Assembly (NCBI GenBank): GCA_973895155.1
Contig: OZ316892.1
Location: 17,918,001 to 17,982,000 of the forward strand
Reading direction: 5' to 3'
DNA: 64,000 nt
Source of the DNA: Marsupella aquatica
Lineage: Eukaryota; Marchantiophyta
This document shows, piece after piece, positions 1 through 11,386 of this stretch (its first letter is position 1; every line of letters begins with the position of its first letter). Position numbers and translations under genes: made by a program. Below the pieces are notes generated by a model, which worked only from the letters and a program-made list of their open reading frames with translations, was not told the origin of the DNA and searched no databases.

Positions 1-149
1 CCATAATAATGAGCCTAAGTTCCACTTATCCAAGCAAACACCGTTTTACATATAGTGTGCATCCTAGTTAACCTAACCACGTCTTCGACTATGGTTAGCC
101 TAACTACGGTTACATGTCATAACCCTAGACCTTGAGTAAATACCTAGCA
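1..149 (-). repeat. Copia LTR fragment, 3' part on the plus strand
   Basis: This stretch aligns with the last part of the 344-bp LTRs at 57405-57748 and 63315-63658. Shared landmarks are the ATGAGCCT start, the AAGCAAACACCG block, the CTAACCTAACCA block and the terminal AGTAAAT then C(T)AGCA. It is clearly more diverged than the two intact LTRs are from each other. The window edge cuts it, so a solo LTR cannot be told from the end of a longer element. The sequence after base 149 does not match the interior of the intact copy. Strand is given as the polyprotein strand of the intact element. Confidence 0.85.
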
Positions 150-1919
150 AATAGTTGGGGTCATCCATATGCTGGTCAACAACGCATCATTGAGATTGTC
201 ACATCCTCCTTGTGTTTCTTGCATGATTGCAACCCAGTTGCACTTTTGAATCCGAGTCATCTATTTTTGGAATGTCCCCATATCCCAATCTCTTGTTAGA
301 AGAGATATGACAATGCGATAGGATATGGCATACTGTAGATGTTAAGAATTGACCTGAGTTTTCAGCTTCTAGTTAGTTTGGCCTTACTAAGGTTAGTTAT
401 TGTGGATTACATTAAGATAAGATCCGCTTAGTTTAGGCCCACATGTCTCGGCCCCTCCTAGGGGGTATAGGCTAGAGGGAGAGCATTCTCTCCCTCATTC
501 TTCACATGTACTTTCTCATGAGCTATGGAGTTTAGATTTTCTCCATCGTGGTGTCTTGTTGGTATAGTGTGCGATTGAGTGCTCTCATGTTCCACATTGT
601 TGTCTAGCCTGGAGCTGATGATTTCTTATAGTAGACCAGTAATTTTTGGCCTGGGTTCAAATCTCATCATCCTCTGTGAAAAGCCTAAAATGTGACGACA
701 AAAAAATGAAAACAAGAGAAATCTAAGGAAATTCATAGCTTGATCTATTAATGAAAGTTGATGAGACCAGGCCCGTGACCAATCTTAGTGGTGGCAAATG
801 GGCTAATTTGGGGGAATGGCACAACTTACCCACTTTTCAACAAACCTTTTTCCTAGCCCTTGCATCCTTGAACCCCAATTTTTTTGGTTAATTTAAGCTC
901 TTTACTTAAAAATGCCCCTAATTGCTTACTCAACTTTGGCGCCCGAATGCCAAGACCCCTTGGGGCAACGGCGCAGCTCAGCCCACTTTCCAACATACCA
1001 TTTTTTGGCACCCCTTGCATGGAACCCCTTTGGTAACCTCATCCAAGTTTACTTGACTCCTTACTTGCCAACGCCAGTGCCCCCTTGGGGTGGTGGTGTG
1101 GTTTGTAAAACTTTCCAACATTGGATGTTTGAGAGGAGGTGGTCCCCTCATACATACTTTTGGGGACTGGCCACCCTTGGAGTACATTTGGTCCCTATAT
1201 TTAGGCCTCCAATCCATGCGTCTATGAGGGTTAAACCAAGTGCCAAGAATAAAGGCAAGGCCGAGAGCACAATGATTGGGGAGTTTGAGAGCGACATGCA
1301 TCGTCAAGGCCAGTCAAGCAAGGCAGATTTGGGTGAGTCGGCCATGGATGCGAGGGTTGGCAAAGGCGCAGCCAGGGGCAGTCAGTCAAAGCTGGGCACG
1401 GCAGTCTGGCCAAGTGCAATAGTTGGCAGTTGGCTGACCAAGGCACAGGAGGCAACATTGAGCAGCACTCGCGAGGCTGATGCGAGGTAGGGGCTAGTTG
1501 AGCCAGTTGGGCAAGGGGTGGACCAATGCAAGGCAAAAGTCAGGCACGGCTTTTGGGTGAGTCTGGGAGTCGGGGGACTGGGGCAAGGGCCAAGTCAAAT
1601 CAAGAGGGGAATCGAGCAAGGATGGAGTCACCTTGCCTCGCCCTATTGGAAATCAAGCAAGTCACAAGGGACTCAAGAGACAGCAGTTGGCAAGGCAGGT
1701 AATATTAGGCAAGTCACAGGCGGCACTATGTGCCATTTTTCCTCCTTATTCCTCCTTATTGCTTACGTGTCCATTTTATTCACCCTGCAATTTTAAAAGA
1801 CTACCACTGTGGCGCAACGCCTTATTATAGTTCTTGATATCTACAACTATTATTGTGGGTCCAGCTCAATTTGTTTGACTCATTGGTAGTAAGTCCTATA
1901 TTTGTTTGTTTTAAAATTA
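150..1919. other. Unassigned stretch before the CACTA element
   Basis: No gene is recognised. From about 900 to 1700 both strands stay open for long runs, driven by a G/C-rich, low-complexity composition full of GGCAA, CCAAG and CAAGTCA words. None of the translations shows a known motif. I read this as repeat-derived DNA rather than a gene. Confidence 0.5.
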
Positions 1920-1931
1920 CACTAGTACATT
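1920..1931 (+). repeat. CACTA left terminal inverted repeat
   Basis: CACTAGTACATT, a perfect inverse match to 10406-10417. The preceding TTA is one copy of the target duplication. Confidence 0.95.
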
Positions 1932-1941
1932 TTTGCTCATT

Positions 1942-2430
1942 TTCCGATGCTCCCGCTGAAACATGAAACAGGCGTCCGATGGCCGGAGTTACGCAAACTT
2001 TTGTTTACAAAAGTATCGGAACTTACGATCCCCACAGCTTCGGAAACCCTTTGTCCGATTCCCAAAACATTGGACATCATTTGCGATACCCCTAATATAG
2101 GAACATATCCGATGTCTTGACTATCGGACCCCTCTTCTAAAAATTGTTACTAAGTTTCCGATCCCTGAAGTATCGCATTCAATGTCCGATTTAGTAAAGA
2201 ACGGAAATATTGCAATGAAAAATGTATCGCTTAGTGCTTCCGATAGGTTGGGTATCGGAAATGTTTTCCGAAGTAGTGTTTATCATAAATAATTTTGATG
2301 CTACAAGTATCGGAAATGGAGTCTGAAAGGGTTTAAATCGGATATATGTGGTTCGAGGTCAAGATTTGAACAAGGAGGTCTTCCGATGGGCTTCCGTTGT
2401 TTTAAGCATGGGAAATGGTATCGGGAATAA
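1942..2430. repeat. CACTA left subterminal repeat array
   Basis: Many copies of TCCGAT or its complement ATCGGA (often TTTCCGAT, GTATCGGA) occur in both orientations at spacings of roughly 10-60 bp. In CACTA elements such arrays bind the element's TnpA-type protein and, with the termini, define the transposition substrate (established for maize En/Spm). The link to the protein coded at 8452-9634 is inference. Confidence 0.85.
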
Positions 2431-2615
2431 ATGGACGTGACTCAAATGCATATATTACTTAGGGATTGCAATTTGGATTGTGTCAAGGGACTATATACAG
2501 TTGTATCCAAACTTATATCCAACCAATGAATCTTTGGGCACATGTGAAATGACATGACAAAATGTATATACTATCCATGAAGATAAAACATATAGGGGTT
2601 TTACCTAGGTTGCAT

Positions 2616-5600
2616 CTATTGTAATGAGGGGTCCAAATCCTCTACTACAACTACACTTGGCTTGTCTTGAACAATGGATCGTGAGCGAGGGATGTAAGGC
2701 ATAACAATGGACCACTCTGGGTCATTCGGATAAGGAAGATAGAAAGATTGCTCCAAATGATGGGGAAATGCAAATGGATCTGAGGTTCTCCAATTGGAAC
2801 TAATGACACTAGTTGCACTGGTCTTCAATCGTGTGAACCCACATGCATCTTCCTCACAGGTCCGATTATGGCCAACAAGATTCATCCAAAACCATTTGCA
2901 CTTGAACACCACCTCCTCCAAGGTTGTATGGGCATAATAATTTATGATAAGAATCTCCTCTATCTTCCCATAGTGGGCCACAATTGAACGTATTGGATTC
3001 CGGTCAGAAGTGCTACTTTGTGACTCTTGGGTGAACCACCCCATCACCCCACAATGTTGTGTTGCTGCTCTCTTCATATCAAGATGTTGGATTCGAAAAT
3101 GCCTCCCCTTTGACCACATGGCTGTTCGAGTCGTGACCGTGAGTAATGGACCATGAACAAGGGTGCGCATGTCATTGGTGACCTTCGAAAAGTGCAAAAC
3201 ACTCTCACCCTGACCCAACAAGGCATCAATCTCTGTCAACTTCTCCTTCATATATGGGAGAAACTTGGGGAAGAGGCGTGGCCGACGACTATTACTCTTC
3301 TCCTCCTCATAAAATGCAGTCCACTCCCTTGCAATCTCTGGTGAGTTATACAACATGAATGTGGTGAGTTGCAGACGTTCAGCAGAGCCTAGTAGTCGTT
3401 CTCCCTTTGCTCCAGTGAGTCTATCCTCCTCATAATCTGCCTCTCATGCTGACTCATCTATCCAACCCCTTGGAGCATTTGGATCAAGTGTAGCCACAAT
3501 GTTTGTACAATAGAACATACTCTCTGCTCCAAGGTGACGTTCGGCAATGCTACCTTCCACCCTAGCACGGTTTGATACATATGATTTCATGACTCCCATG
3601 AATCGCTCTACCCAATACATCCAACGACAATGTACTGGGCCTGCAATGGCTACTTCACGCACTAGATGTACAAGAAAATGAACTTGACCATCAAAGAAGG
3701 AAGGAGGGAGTGCTCGCTCCAACTTGCACACAACCTCCACTCCAAATACCTCCATGGCAGCAATCTCTCCCTCGTTGACCTCCTTTTGACAAACCCATCT
3801 CAACAATCTACTCAATGACCAAAGTGCATCCCGAAGATCCTCGCTGCCCAATCCAATAATAGCAACTGGAATAACGTGTTGCAATAGACGATGATAATCG
3901 TGGGTCTTCAAGAAAGCTGGCCATTTTGGAGAGTCATCTCCACCAAATGTCTTGCGAAGATTGGCACCATACCCTGTAGGAAACCGCATTGACCCTATCC
4001 GCTTGGGAAACTCTATTCGCTCACTCCTTGTGAAAACCCATGGGGGATGGATAGTAAGGGGAGGGTCAGGGTCCATAGATGGCCAAAAACCATGAAGGCC
4101 ATGCATCCCCATCTCCTCACAACTCTCCCTCCAATTGTTGTTTTTCTCTCCATATAGATGGCGGATCAATGACCTCCCAACATTCCCCTCAATATGCATA
4201 GGGTCCAATAGATGATTTATCGGCATGTGTTCCCAATATGGAAGTTGTGCCAATGCAGAAAAACGGGTCATGCCACATCTAGCCAAGGGTAATGGGTCAT
4301 CTAGATCAGTCACCCTCTCCCATACCTCCTTCCAATATATTGGGTCCTTCGGTAAAGGCTGAGGTCTTGTGTCTGGCTGGCCCTCATCCGTGTCATACAA
4401 AAATGGATCATACCTCCAGTCATGCCCCTCAGGAAGATACTTTGTGTGACCAATGTAAACTATCTTCTGCAGGGTGGTAGACTTTGGGCACGCCACTCCC
4501 TCCAAGTCTAGTCCACAAGTTGGGCAAGCACGATATCCAGAAGTTTGCAAGCCAGAAATATATCCAAACCCTTCACAAACAATGGTCACAAATTAAAACC
4601 CATTAAGTTTTGAAACCAAACCAAAGGGAACAAAATAAACAGAACGATATATATATATATGGGTAGCTGCACAAGTCATACTTAATTTATAAAGAGTTGG
4701 GTACCTGGAAGATCATGCATGGTCCACATAAGAATGGCTTTGAGTTGAAACTCACGGGGTAAACCCCCTGTATGCACTCGACCATCATAGCAATCCACTC
4801 CCCCCCAAAGTTTCTGTAGCTCCTCAATCAACGGTTGCAAGTATACATCAATCTTCTTCACTTGCTTAGGGCCAGGAATAATCATAGATAGGAGCAAATG
4901 ACCCTTCTTCATGGCCATCCATGGTGGGATGTTGTAGTTAGTGAGGACTACTGGCCAACAGAGTATGGTTTGGCCTTGCCGGCCAATGCAAATGGGCTAA
5001 TGCCGTCTGATGCCAAACCAAGGCGAACTTGACGAGGGTCAGTCTTGAACTCACCCCAACACTCTTCCACAAATCTGTTTGCAGGAGAGTCAACCATCAT
5101 GCGCATGGTTGGATCCTGAGTAGTGTCTGAACGGTGTTGGGAATGCCATACCATATACTTAGCCAACTCTGCGCATCGAAACTGGTGACGCAAACGAGGA
5201 ATAAGGGGAAAGTACCTCATAACCTTTTGAGGTACTCTTCCTGTCAACATATCCTCACGATATCTTGGCGCATTGCACACAGGACATGTAAGAGCATTTG
5301 AGTGCTCCTTCCTGAACAAAACACAATCATTCACACAAGCATGTATGACCTCATACTTGAGGCCTATGGACTTCAGCACTTTCTTCGCCTCTTTTCATGA
5401 TGCTGGCAAGTTGTTCCCCTCTGGTAACATACGATCATGCAATGTCCTGAAAATACCATCAAGAAGCAAGTTGCTTGCTCCATGTCTTTGCTGCAAGTTC
5501 AGTAATAACATGATTGCTGAAAGACGAGATAATCTAGACCCCTCAAAAAGACAAGTTTGTGCATGCTCTTGAGCCTCCTCCCACTGGTGCGAGTGTGGAT

Positions 5601-5871
5601 TCCGTGAAGGAGTATGCCTATGAGGAGGAGGTAAGTCAATATCCTCCCAGTCACCTGGGTCATGATCACCCCGGGGATCACCCTCATCTGCATCCATGAA
5701 TTGGTGCATCAACTCATCCATAGCCCGGTCCTCATCCACTCTTTCTTGGGTAGCATTAGGTAGTTCATGTGGAATGTCCATATCCTCAAAAGGTTGACCC
5801 CCTTGCCTACCATCCATGGCCTGGAGGAGATGTTGTCGCACAGCTCGTGATAATACCTCAATATCTGGCTG
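2616..5871 (-). pseudogene. CACTA tnp2-type transposase, decayed
   Basis: Reading leftwards, the first coding block (about 5871-4950) has the IHAC-NDC-LF motif, a CPVC cysteine pair, the RYFPLIPRL block and RLGLASDGISPF, all typical of the CACTA transposase family. It runs on through NYNIPPWM and MIIPGPKQ (4918-4700). A likely intron (donor GTACC near 4705, acceptor near 4580) leads to the block ending at 3444, with CPTCG, LPYWEHMPINHLLDPMHIEGNV and a DUF4218-like HFLVHLVREV region. The tail (3356-2616) resembles DUF4216, with GKIEEILIINYY and VVFKCKWF. Damage: in-frame TGA at 5395-5397, a 1-base frameshift near 4960, and in-frame TGA at 3444-3446. Otherwise the reading frame is continuous. 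It lies just downstream of the SET gene on the same strand. The exact start is unresolved; a splice acceptor near 5871 suggests an upstream exon. Confidence 0.9.
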
Positions 5872-6055
5872 AACAAATGCATTCTATCATACACAAAAGA
5901 AAACAATGAGAATGATATAAGTCCAGGTCTCTCAACCAACAATTGAGACATCCATATATGAATGAGTCAAAAGACTCCATAGCTCTTGAAACCAATTAGA
6001 GAATGACTCAAGTAATATTTTTATAAAAGTGAACATATACACATGTTTGTATGTG

Positions 6056-7388
6056 CTATGAAGGACAACACCGTATGGCCATCTTAGGCGCGTTCCAATC
6101 ATAGTCACAAAAGAGTTCCTCACCAGCCCTAATAGTCCTAATGGCTATAGTCATAACATGGTCATCCATATGCTTGACATAGTAAGGTGGTGGCGGTGCC
6201 CCAAAAATCTGAACCCACTCTACATTTGGTTGAAGTCCTCGTCCTCTCCCTTTGGTACTATTGATATACCTAGCAATGATATCACATCGCACAGGATCAC
6301 CATCAATCATCCTACAATGCCAAGGCCTCTTGAGGACCTCATCCGCATCGGAATCCATTTGCAATGCATACACTCCAAATGATGGTTGTTGCCACAAAAT
6401 AATATTCCAATTCTTGGCAGTGTATATAGGGCCAATGTAAGGAAATAAGTGTTCCCCATCATAACCTCTTCGCCATGGCTTTGGATGGACCACAATGTCC
6501 TCCAAAGCAAATAACCCAAATCCTACATCAACACCAAGGGAAGATGACTGCACTATCCAATGATGGCCCCATATCTCTATAGGGGCATTAGTGGGTATGC
6601 CTTGAGGGATTTTGAAGATCTCAGACGAGAAGTCCTTCACAAGAGGCAACGCCTTTCCAGTGAGATATGACAATCCCAACCTACCCTCCACTACCACATA
6701 ACCCTCACCTGGCTTCATCATAGGCGGACCTACCAAGTTTGGGTCTTGAGACTCACGAGTGCCCAATGGTTTGTAATGTCTCCTATGCCTATGGGAGCGT
6801 GGGCAGGTGCATAAAACCCTAGATGGAGGTACCTCCAAGTCACCTTGCTCAATGTCCTCCACCCTTGCTACAGGTACACTCCCGCCCTCACCATTGGGGC
6901 GCGGGGCAGGAGGAGGGGGTGTAGATGTTGATGCAAGCATCCGCCTTGCACTAGCCAAGAATGTGTCTAGCCATAGCTCTTTAGAGATCAATGGAGGAGG
7001 GGGCCTACGGGGCACCTATTCATTCAAAAAAAATCCAAAATTAATAAATATATGATGATAGTGGCCATGATTGTAAGTGGCAAATTATGTTTCCTTCAAA
7101 ATGTGTGGGGTGAGAGTATGGGGTGCATACCTGGCGAGCTGAATGTCGTGGTAAATCAGGTTGGTGTTGCCCATAATTCTCAATATGCTCAATACACTCC
7201 CAAGCTTGACGAACCACCATTCCCTTACATCGCACACACCAACATGGAATGGGGCCTAGAGGAGGAGGAGGATGATGCGGCCTCGGAGGGGGGGGGGAGG
7301 AATGTCCCCCTCAGAAGATGACGAGTCCGAGTCAGAAGATGACGAGTCCGAGTCAGAATCTGACTCGGAACTCCCAGAATTTGACATC
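6056..7388 (-). CDS. SET-domain protein carried by the CACTA element
   Basis: A putative protein lysine methyltransferase encoded between the transposon ends. The main exon (7015 to about 6056) reads like a SET domain: GFGLFALEDI, then PYIGP, then a CDIIARYIN segment with QPNVEW, then GEELFCDYDW, which supplies the expected catalytic-type tyrosine. The usual NHS motif reads NST, so the conserved His is absent. A preceding exon (about 7388-7131) starts at an ATG at 7388, codes a Ser/Asp-rich acidic stretch, then a proline run and a cysteine cluster CWCVRCKG. Its likely donor is the GTATGC at 7131-7126 and the acceptor is the TAG just before 7015. A run of ten C (complement of 7288-7297) leaves the acidic start one base out of frame with the cysteine exon. 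The gene lies just upstream of the transposase on the same strand. It may be separate or, through an unseen splice, an N-terminal part of the transposase. Methyltransferase activity is not established. Confidence 0.7.
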
Positions 7389-8200
7389 TGCCCATCAATG
7401 TGAAAATTAATCACATGTCAAAAATCTTTCCCACCCATATTAAGTACCCTAAATACAATATGTCAAGATTGGAACCTAGTTTACACTAAGCGAATAATTA
7501 AAAATAATGACTGTGCATCTTACCTAAATGATATCCGCGCTGAACAATGCCTACTAGGATCTTGGCCTTAAAATATATGCTAAGACAATATCCAAAATGT
7601 CTGCACAATTAAAGGAATATCATCAGAATTTATCTATACATATGTCCCCATAGAATAATATCCACTATATATTGTGGCCATCAATGAAAAAAGTTTAGCC
7701 AAATATATACTTAAAGTGCTCACCTCCAAATGATAAAGGGAGTACATCATACCTTTCGGATGCAAGGCCTATCGCGATGCATAATGCATTGCAAAAATGG
7801 ACCTACAAAAATACAAACAAAGAGAACGACCCAACCCTCCGCAAAAAAATACTGCACAATACACGCACATGAGGTTAACTTTGTTTGGCCCCCAAAATTA
7901 AATCCACATACAAGGTGGATAAATTTGTCAAAACTTTTAATGTGAGTGGATCAATGATCATACCATTCAACCCCAAAAGTATGTTGTCGTAAGGGGGACG
8001 TTACCGCACCTATAACCGGCTTTTATTCAAGAACCCCACCGCCCAAACAAAATCCGGCTACTCAACCAGGCCTACAATTACAATGCAAGTTTTCACATCA
8101 ACTAAACTTACATTTCCTTACCACATCCCCAGCCCCCCCCCCATTGACTAACTTATTATAAATCCATCCTTAAAGGCATAAAAAATAATGGACAAGCTAA
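7389..8200. other. Non-coding interval inside the CACTA element
   Basis: AT-rich sequence between the two divergently transcribed internal genes. It presumably contains both promoters. No TATA box stands out enough to call and no ORF is convincing. Confidence 0.5.
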
Positions 8201-8376
8201 GTCCGATCATATTGGAAGAGGGGTCCGATACTTTAAGCATCGCTATTTCCGATCCCGTTTTTTATAGTTGAAGTATCGGATGTTCCGATTCTTAAAAAGT
8301 CAGATGGAGGGCACAATAGGGTTTGGTACTTTTCCCGACTAAAGTACAAATGTCTTTGTATCGGGCTTGGTTTCGG
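8201..8376. promoter_or_regulatory. Internal cluster of the CACTA subterminal motif
   Basis: Several copies of TCCGAT/ATCGGA-type words (GTCCGAT, TTCCGAT, GTATCGG) lie immediately upstream of and overlapping the start region of the plus-strand accessory gene. The same words mark the two ends of the element. If the accessory protein binds them, as TnpA does in En/Spm, this cluster would place its own promoter under self-control. That role is inference. Confidence 0.6.
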
Positions 8377-8451
8377 ATGCAACTTGGGAGGAGCTGCCGA
8401 GTGAACACAGAGCAGAGGAGCACGCATTGGAGGTCGAGGCTATGGAGGGGA

Positions 8452-9634
8452 ATGGCACGGATGGGGGGAGGAGACGAAGCAGCCAGGGTGGGTGGAGATG
8501 GAGCAGGGCCATCGCAGCAGATCTCGGACATTATGGCAGAGATTTTCAAGAGGCAAGCAGGCCTGTCTGCTGAAACTGCGGCCATAGCAGCTCAATTGAC
8601 CCAGGGCCTGATTGACGAATCCAGGCAATCTGCCATAAGTGAAGCAGAGAAGGCTTTCATGGAGAGGCTAGAGAAAGGAAAGGAGAAAAAAAAAGAGGAA
8701 GGAGGAGAGGAAAGGCAGGCCAGTGGAGGCCCTCTCACCACAAGAAAGAGAGAAGAGCTTAGAAAGGAGGCTCGAGCTGCAGAGAGGGCAAGGATTGAGG
8801 AAGAGAGGCTACGAGTAGAGGAAAGGGCCAAACGGCCAAAATTGTTCATTAATAAGGGAGGAGCTCCGATGACAAAGAGCTACAATTTGTTCAGAAGTCA
8901 ACTAGGGCAGGTGTTGAGGACAAATTTCAGCCCCTTAGACTACTGGGGGAAGAAGAAAGAAGAGGAGAAATTTCAAGCAAGGGAGCAAGTGAAGGAGCGA
9001 TTCTGTAATGGCTGCTTCCTGGATGATCGATGGCTGAATAAGAAGATCTCACGTTCACTTGCAGATAGACGTAATAATGTGAGAGAAAATATGAGGAAGT
9101 ACCTGGCAGATTGTAAGGAGGAGGCAGAGGTGATCAGGCAGAGAGATGCCCCGGATGAGATACCAGCTGATGCCTGGTCTGCTTGGATTGATGCTGAGCT
9201 ACAGGTTCATGCTTGGCAAGCGAGACGTCACTAGCAGGCTGAGCTCGATGAGGCAGAGAAGAGGGTCCTTTCAGGACAGACTGTTGACATCCCCCTCCTG
9301 CAACAAAACTTAATGGAATGGGAGGCCAAATTAGCACTGCTTGGAGACCCTCCACTTTACATTCAAAATGCAATTGAGAGGGTGGAGAAGAGGCTTGCAG
9401 TTTCTCACCGAATGGGGCAGGGTGGAGCGCATCGTCTCAAAGCAGAGTTTGTGAGTCCTCTGCTCCCCTCCTCCTTGCTCGCACCAAATAGCTCCAAGCA
9501 CCACAACTGCAACTGGATCTCATGCTGTCATTGATAGGGTCCTAGGGTTAGTGCCAGATGCCACTACCCGATCAGAGAGTTATCGCCCTCGTGCCAAGAA
9601 GAGGAAGGGACGACATGCACCAACATATGGATAG
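8452..9634 (+). pseudogene. CACTA accessory protein (TnpA-like), interrupted
   Basis: The translation has an N-terminal Gly-rich segment, then a long Lys/Glu/Arg-rich coiled coil (roughly residues 60-150). A conserved-looking block follows with CNGCFLDDRWLN, SLADRRNNVRENMRK and a tryptophan-rich end, which faintly resembles the TNP1/Transposase_24 type of second CACTA protein. I chose the ATG at 8452; ATGs at 8350 and 8377 are also in frame. An in-frame TAG at 9232-9234 interrupts the frame, which then continues to about 9448. A GTGAGT there and an AG about 45 bases on suggest a very short intron or a frameshift, leading to a basic tail ending at the TAG at 9632-9634. By position and composition it is the DNA-binding partner of the transposase, but no DNA-binding fold is recognised. 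Confidence 0.6.
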
Positions 9635-9889
9635 GCCAGGTAGCTTAGCATAGGACCATTTGTAGGTAGGCCGCGATGCCATGCAGGTTGAGATGGATTA
9701 TACACTTGTACATGTAAAGGTTGTACTTTCCATGCTAGAGGAAGCCATCCTCTTTTGTATATATAATGGCAGGGGTTTTCCCCCTTTTGAGTCTCACTAC
9801 CATTCTTGCTACCCATGCTCACTTCCATGCATCCCAACATTGTAACCCCCACACCCCCAAAATTAATAATCAGAAATTTTACCCCATCA

Positions 9890-10400
9890 ATTATCCGATA
9901 CTCCTCCGATCTTAAAACTATCAAAATGTCCGATTCTCTAAAACTCGGAATTTTCCATCCCCAGAGAATCGATCTTTCCGATACCCTCGGTTACGGTCTT
10001 TCCAATACTTCTACTAATGGTATTTCCGATATTTCTAACGATGGTATTTTCGATCCTCTTATTTACGGTCTTTGCGTAACCTTTTGTTATGCAATATGCG
10101 ATATTCAGAGTTACCCAAATTCCGATTCTCTACGTATCGGAAGTGTATCGGAAACACTCAGCTTTTGGGCCGCCTCCCCTCTTCCCTTTCCGATTTTATG
10201 AACATCGGATGGCTGTTTTTCCGTTATTGTCGAGTACGCAAAGTGCGTTAATTTGAGTATCGCAAAGTCCGATTATCTTCCGATTGTCGTTATCCGATGG
10301 GTTGAGGATCAGAATTTGCGATACATTTAGAGTCGGATGAGATGTTTTTCTTGGAAAAATTTTACAAAGGGATCCGAAGGTGTTCGTATCGGAAATTGGC
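9890..10400. repeat. CACTA right subterminal repeat array
   Basis: Dense copies of TCCGAT, TTTCCGAT and ATCGGA in both orientations, matching the array at 1942-2430. The terminal inverted repeat follows directly. Confidence 0.85.
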
Positions 10401-10405
10401 CTCAT

Positions 10406-10417
10406 AATGTACTAGTG
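10406..10417 (-). repeat. CACTA right terminal inverted repeat
   Basis: AATGTACTAGTG, the exact complement of the left terminus. The following TTA (10418-10420) is the second copy of the target duplication. Confidence 0.95.
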
Positions 10418-10420
10418 TTA

Positions 10421-11386
10421 AGTAGGCATAATTTATAAGTATGATATCAAGAACTCACTGACAATATTGAATCTCTCCAAAATCTCATTCATGTTATATT
10501 TTTGGGTGAGAATTAATTTTGGTGGTTTTCATATTGCCTCTTTTACCTGGTTGTCAAGTTTGCCAAAACTCCCTCTTAACCCTTGGCACCTCCCTTGCCT
10601 AACATGAGGATCTGTCTTGTAGTCTATGAGTGCCCTCCCTTGCGCAGGGATGGGCGAAACAGATGGGGAGGGAGAAGGAATGAATAGTCATGAATGGTTG
10701 TTGCCACAATCATACATGTTCCTCTGTGTGACGCAAACCCATGATGTGCCCAAATGTGGTGCCAAAACTTTTGGAAGGAGTTTCTAGTGGGGGTACACAA
10801 TTATTATTATTTCTTGCTCATCCCTACCTCTCACATTCTGTTTTCACCTCTGTGGAATCCTGTAGTTTCACCTTGCTCCTTCTCGTGACAAATTGTTCAT
10901 CACAAGGGTGAGGCAGGAAGTGTCTTGGAAGCAAGGAGCTAGGCACTCACCTGCATTTGATTGTCTCTCAACGTTTTTGTACGATGGATATGCATTGGGC
11001 TTGTCTAAATAAATATGAATTTTTATGAGGATCTCTATTTTGCATATTAAGTAAAAGTTGGCATTACTAGCCCCGGTTACTAGCAAACAAATCCATAAAC
11101 TCTAAAACTATTAATAACACGGGTTTTTTTTAATTTTTTTGTGGAAAGACAAGTATTCTCTTTGTTTGGGAAATTGTTCTTTATTATCATGATTTGTCTA
11201 GTAACTAATGACAAATGTAAAAAAGCAAATTCACATCAATCTCATTAATGGCAAAATAATGGAAACAAAGAAAAAACCCATAAGTGTAGAACCATAATGA
11301 TCATGTTGAAAAGGAACCAAGGTTATATAGATCCACCTTCATGAGAGTAGAAACACTTGATTTCCTTCTTTTCAAAAGTTAATGCA
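10421..11386. other. No recognisable gene
   Basis: AT-rich sequence with short shadow ORFs only. I see no coding motif, RNA gene or element boundary. Confidence 0.5.

Larger units (their letters stand above)
1920..10417 (-). mobile_element. Full-length CACTA (En/Spm) DNA transposon, 8498 bp
   Basis: The element begins CACTAGTACATT at 1920 and ends with the exact inverse complement at 10417. It is flanked on both sides by TTA (1917-1919 and 10418-10420), the 3-bp target duplication expected for this superfamily. Both subterminal regions hold many TCCGAT/ATCGGA words. Inside are a decayed tnp2-type transposase with DUF4218- and DUF4216-like parts (minus strand, 2616-5871), a SET-domain gene (minus strand, 6056-7388) and an accessory gene (plus strand, 8452-9634). 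Structure is complete, but the transposase carries two in-frame TGA codons and a frameshift, so this copy cannot make it. The intact ends could still be moved by a transposase from another copy. Confidence 0.95.

Noticed and set aside
912-1830. Several open frames of 60-190 codons on both strands.
   Set aside because: They overlap on both strands, follow low-complexity GGCAA/CCAAG sequence and contain no recognisable motif.
3444-5397. Reading the in-frame TGA codons of the CACTA transposase as selenocysteine or programmed readthrough.
   Set aside because: A nearby frameshift and identical stop types in unrelated decayed elements make ordinary mutational decay the simpler explanation.
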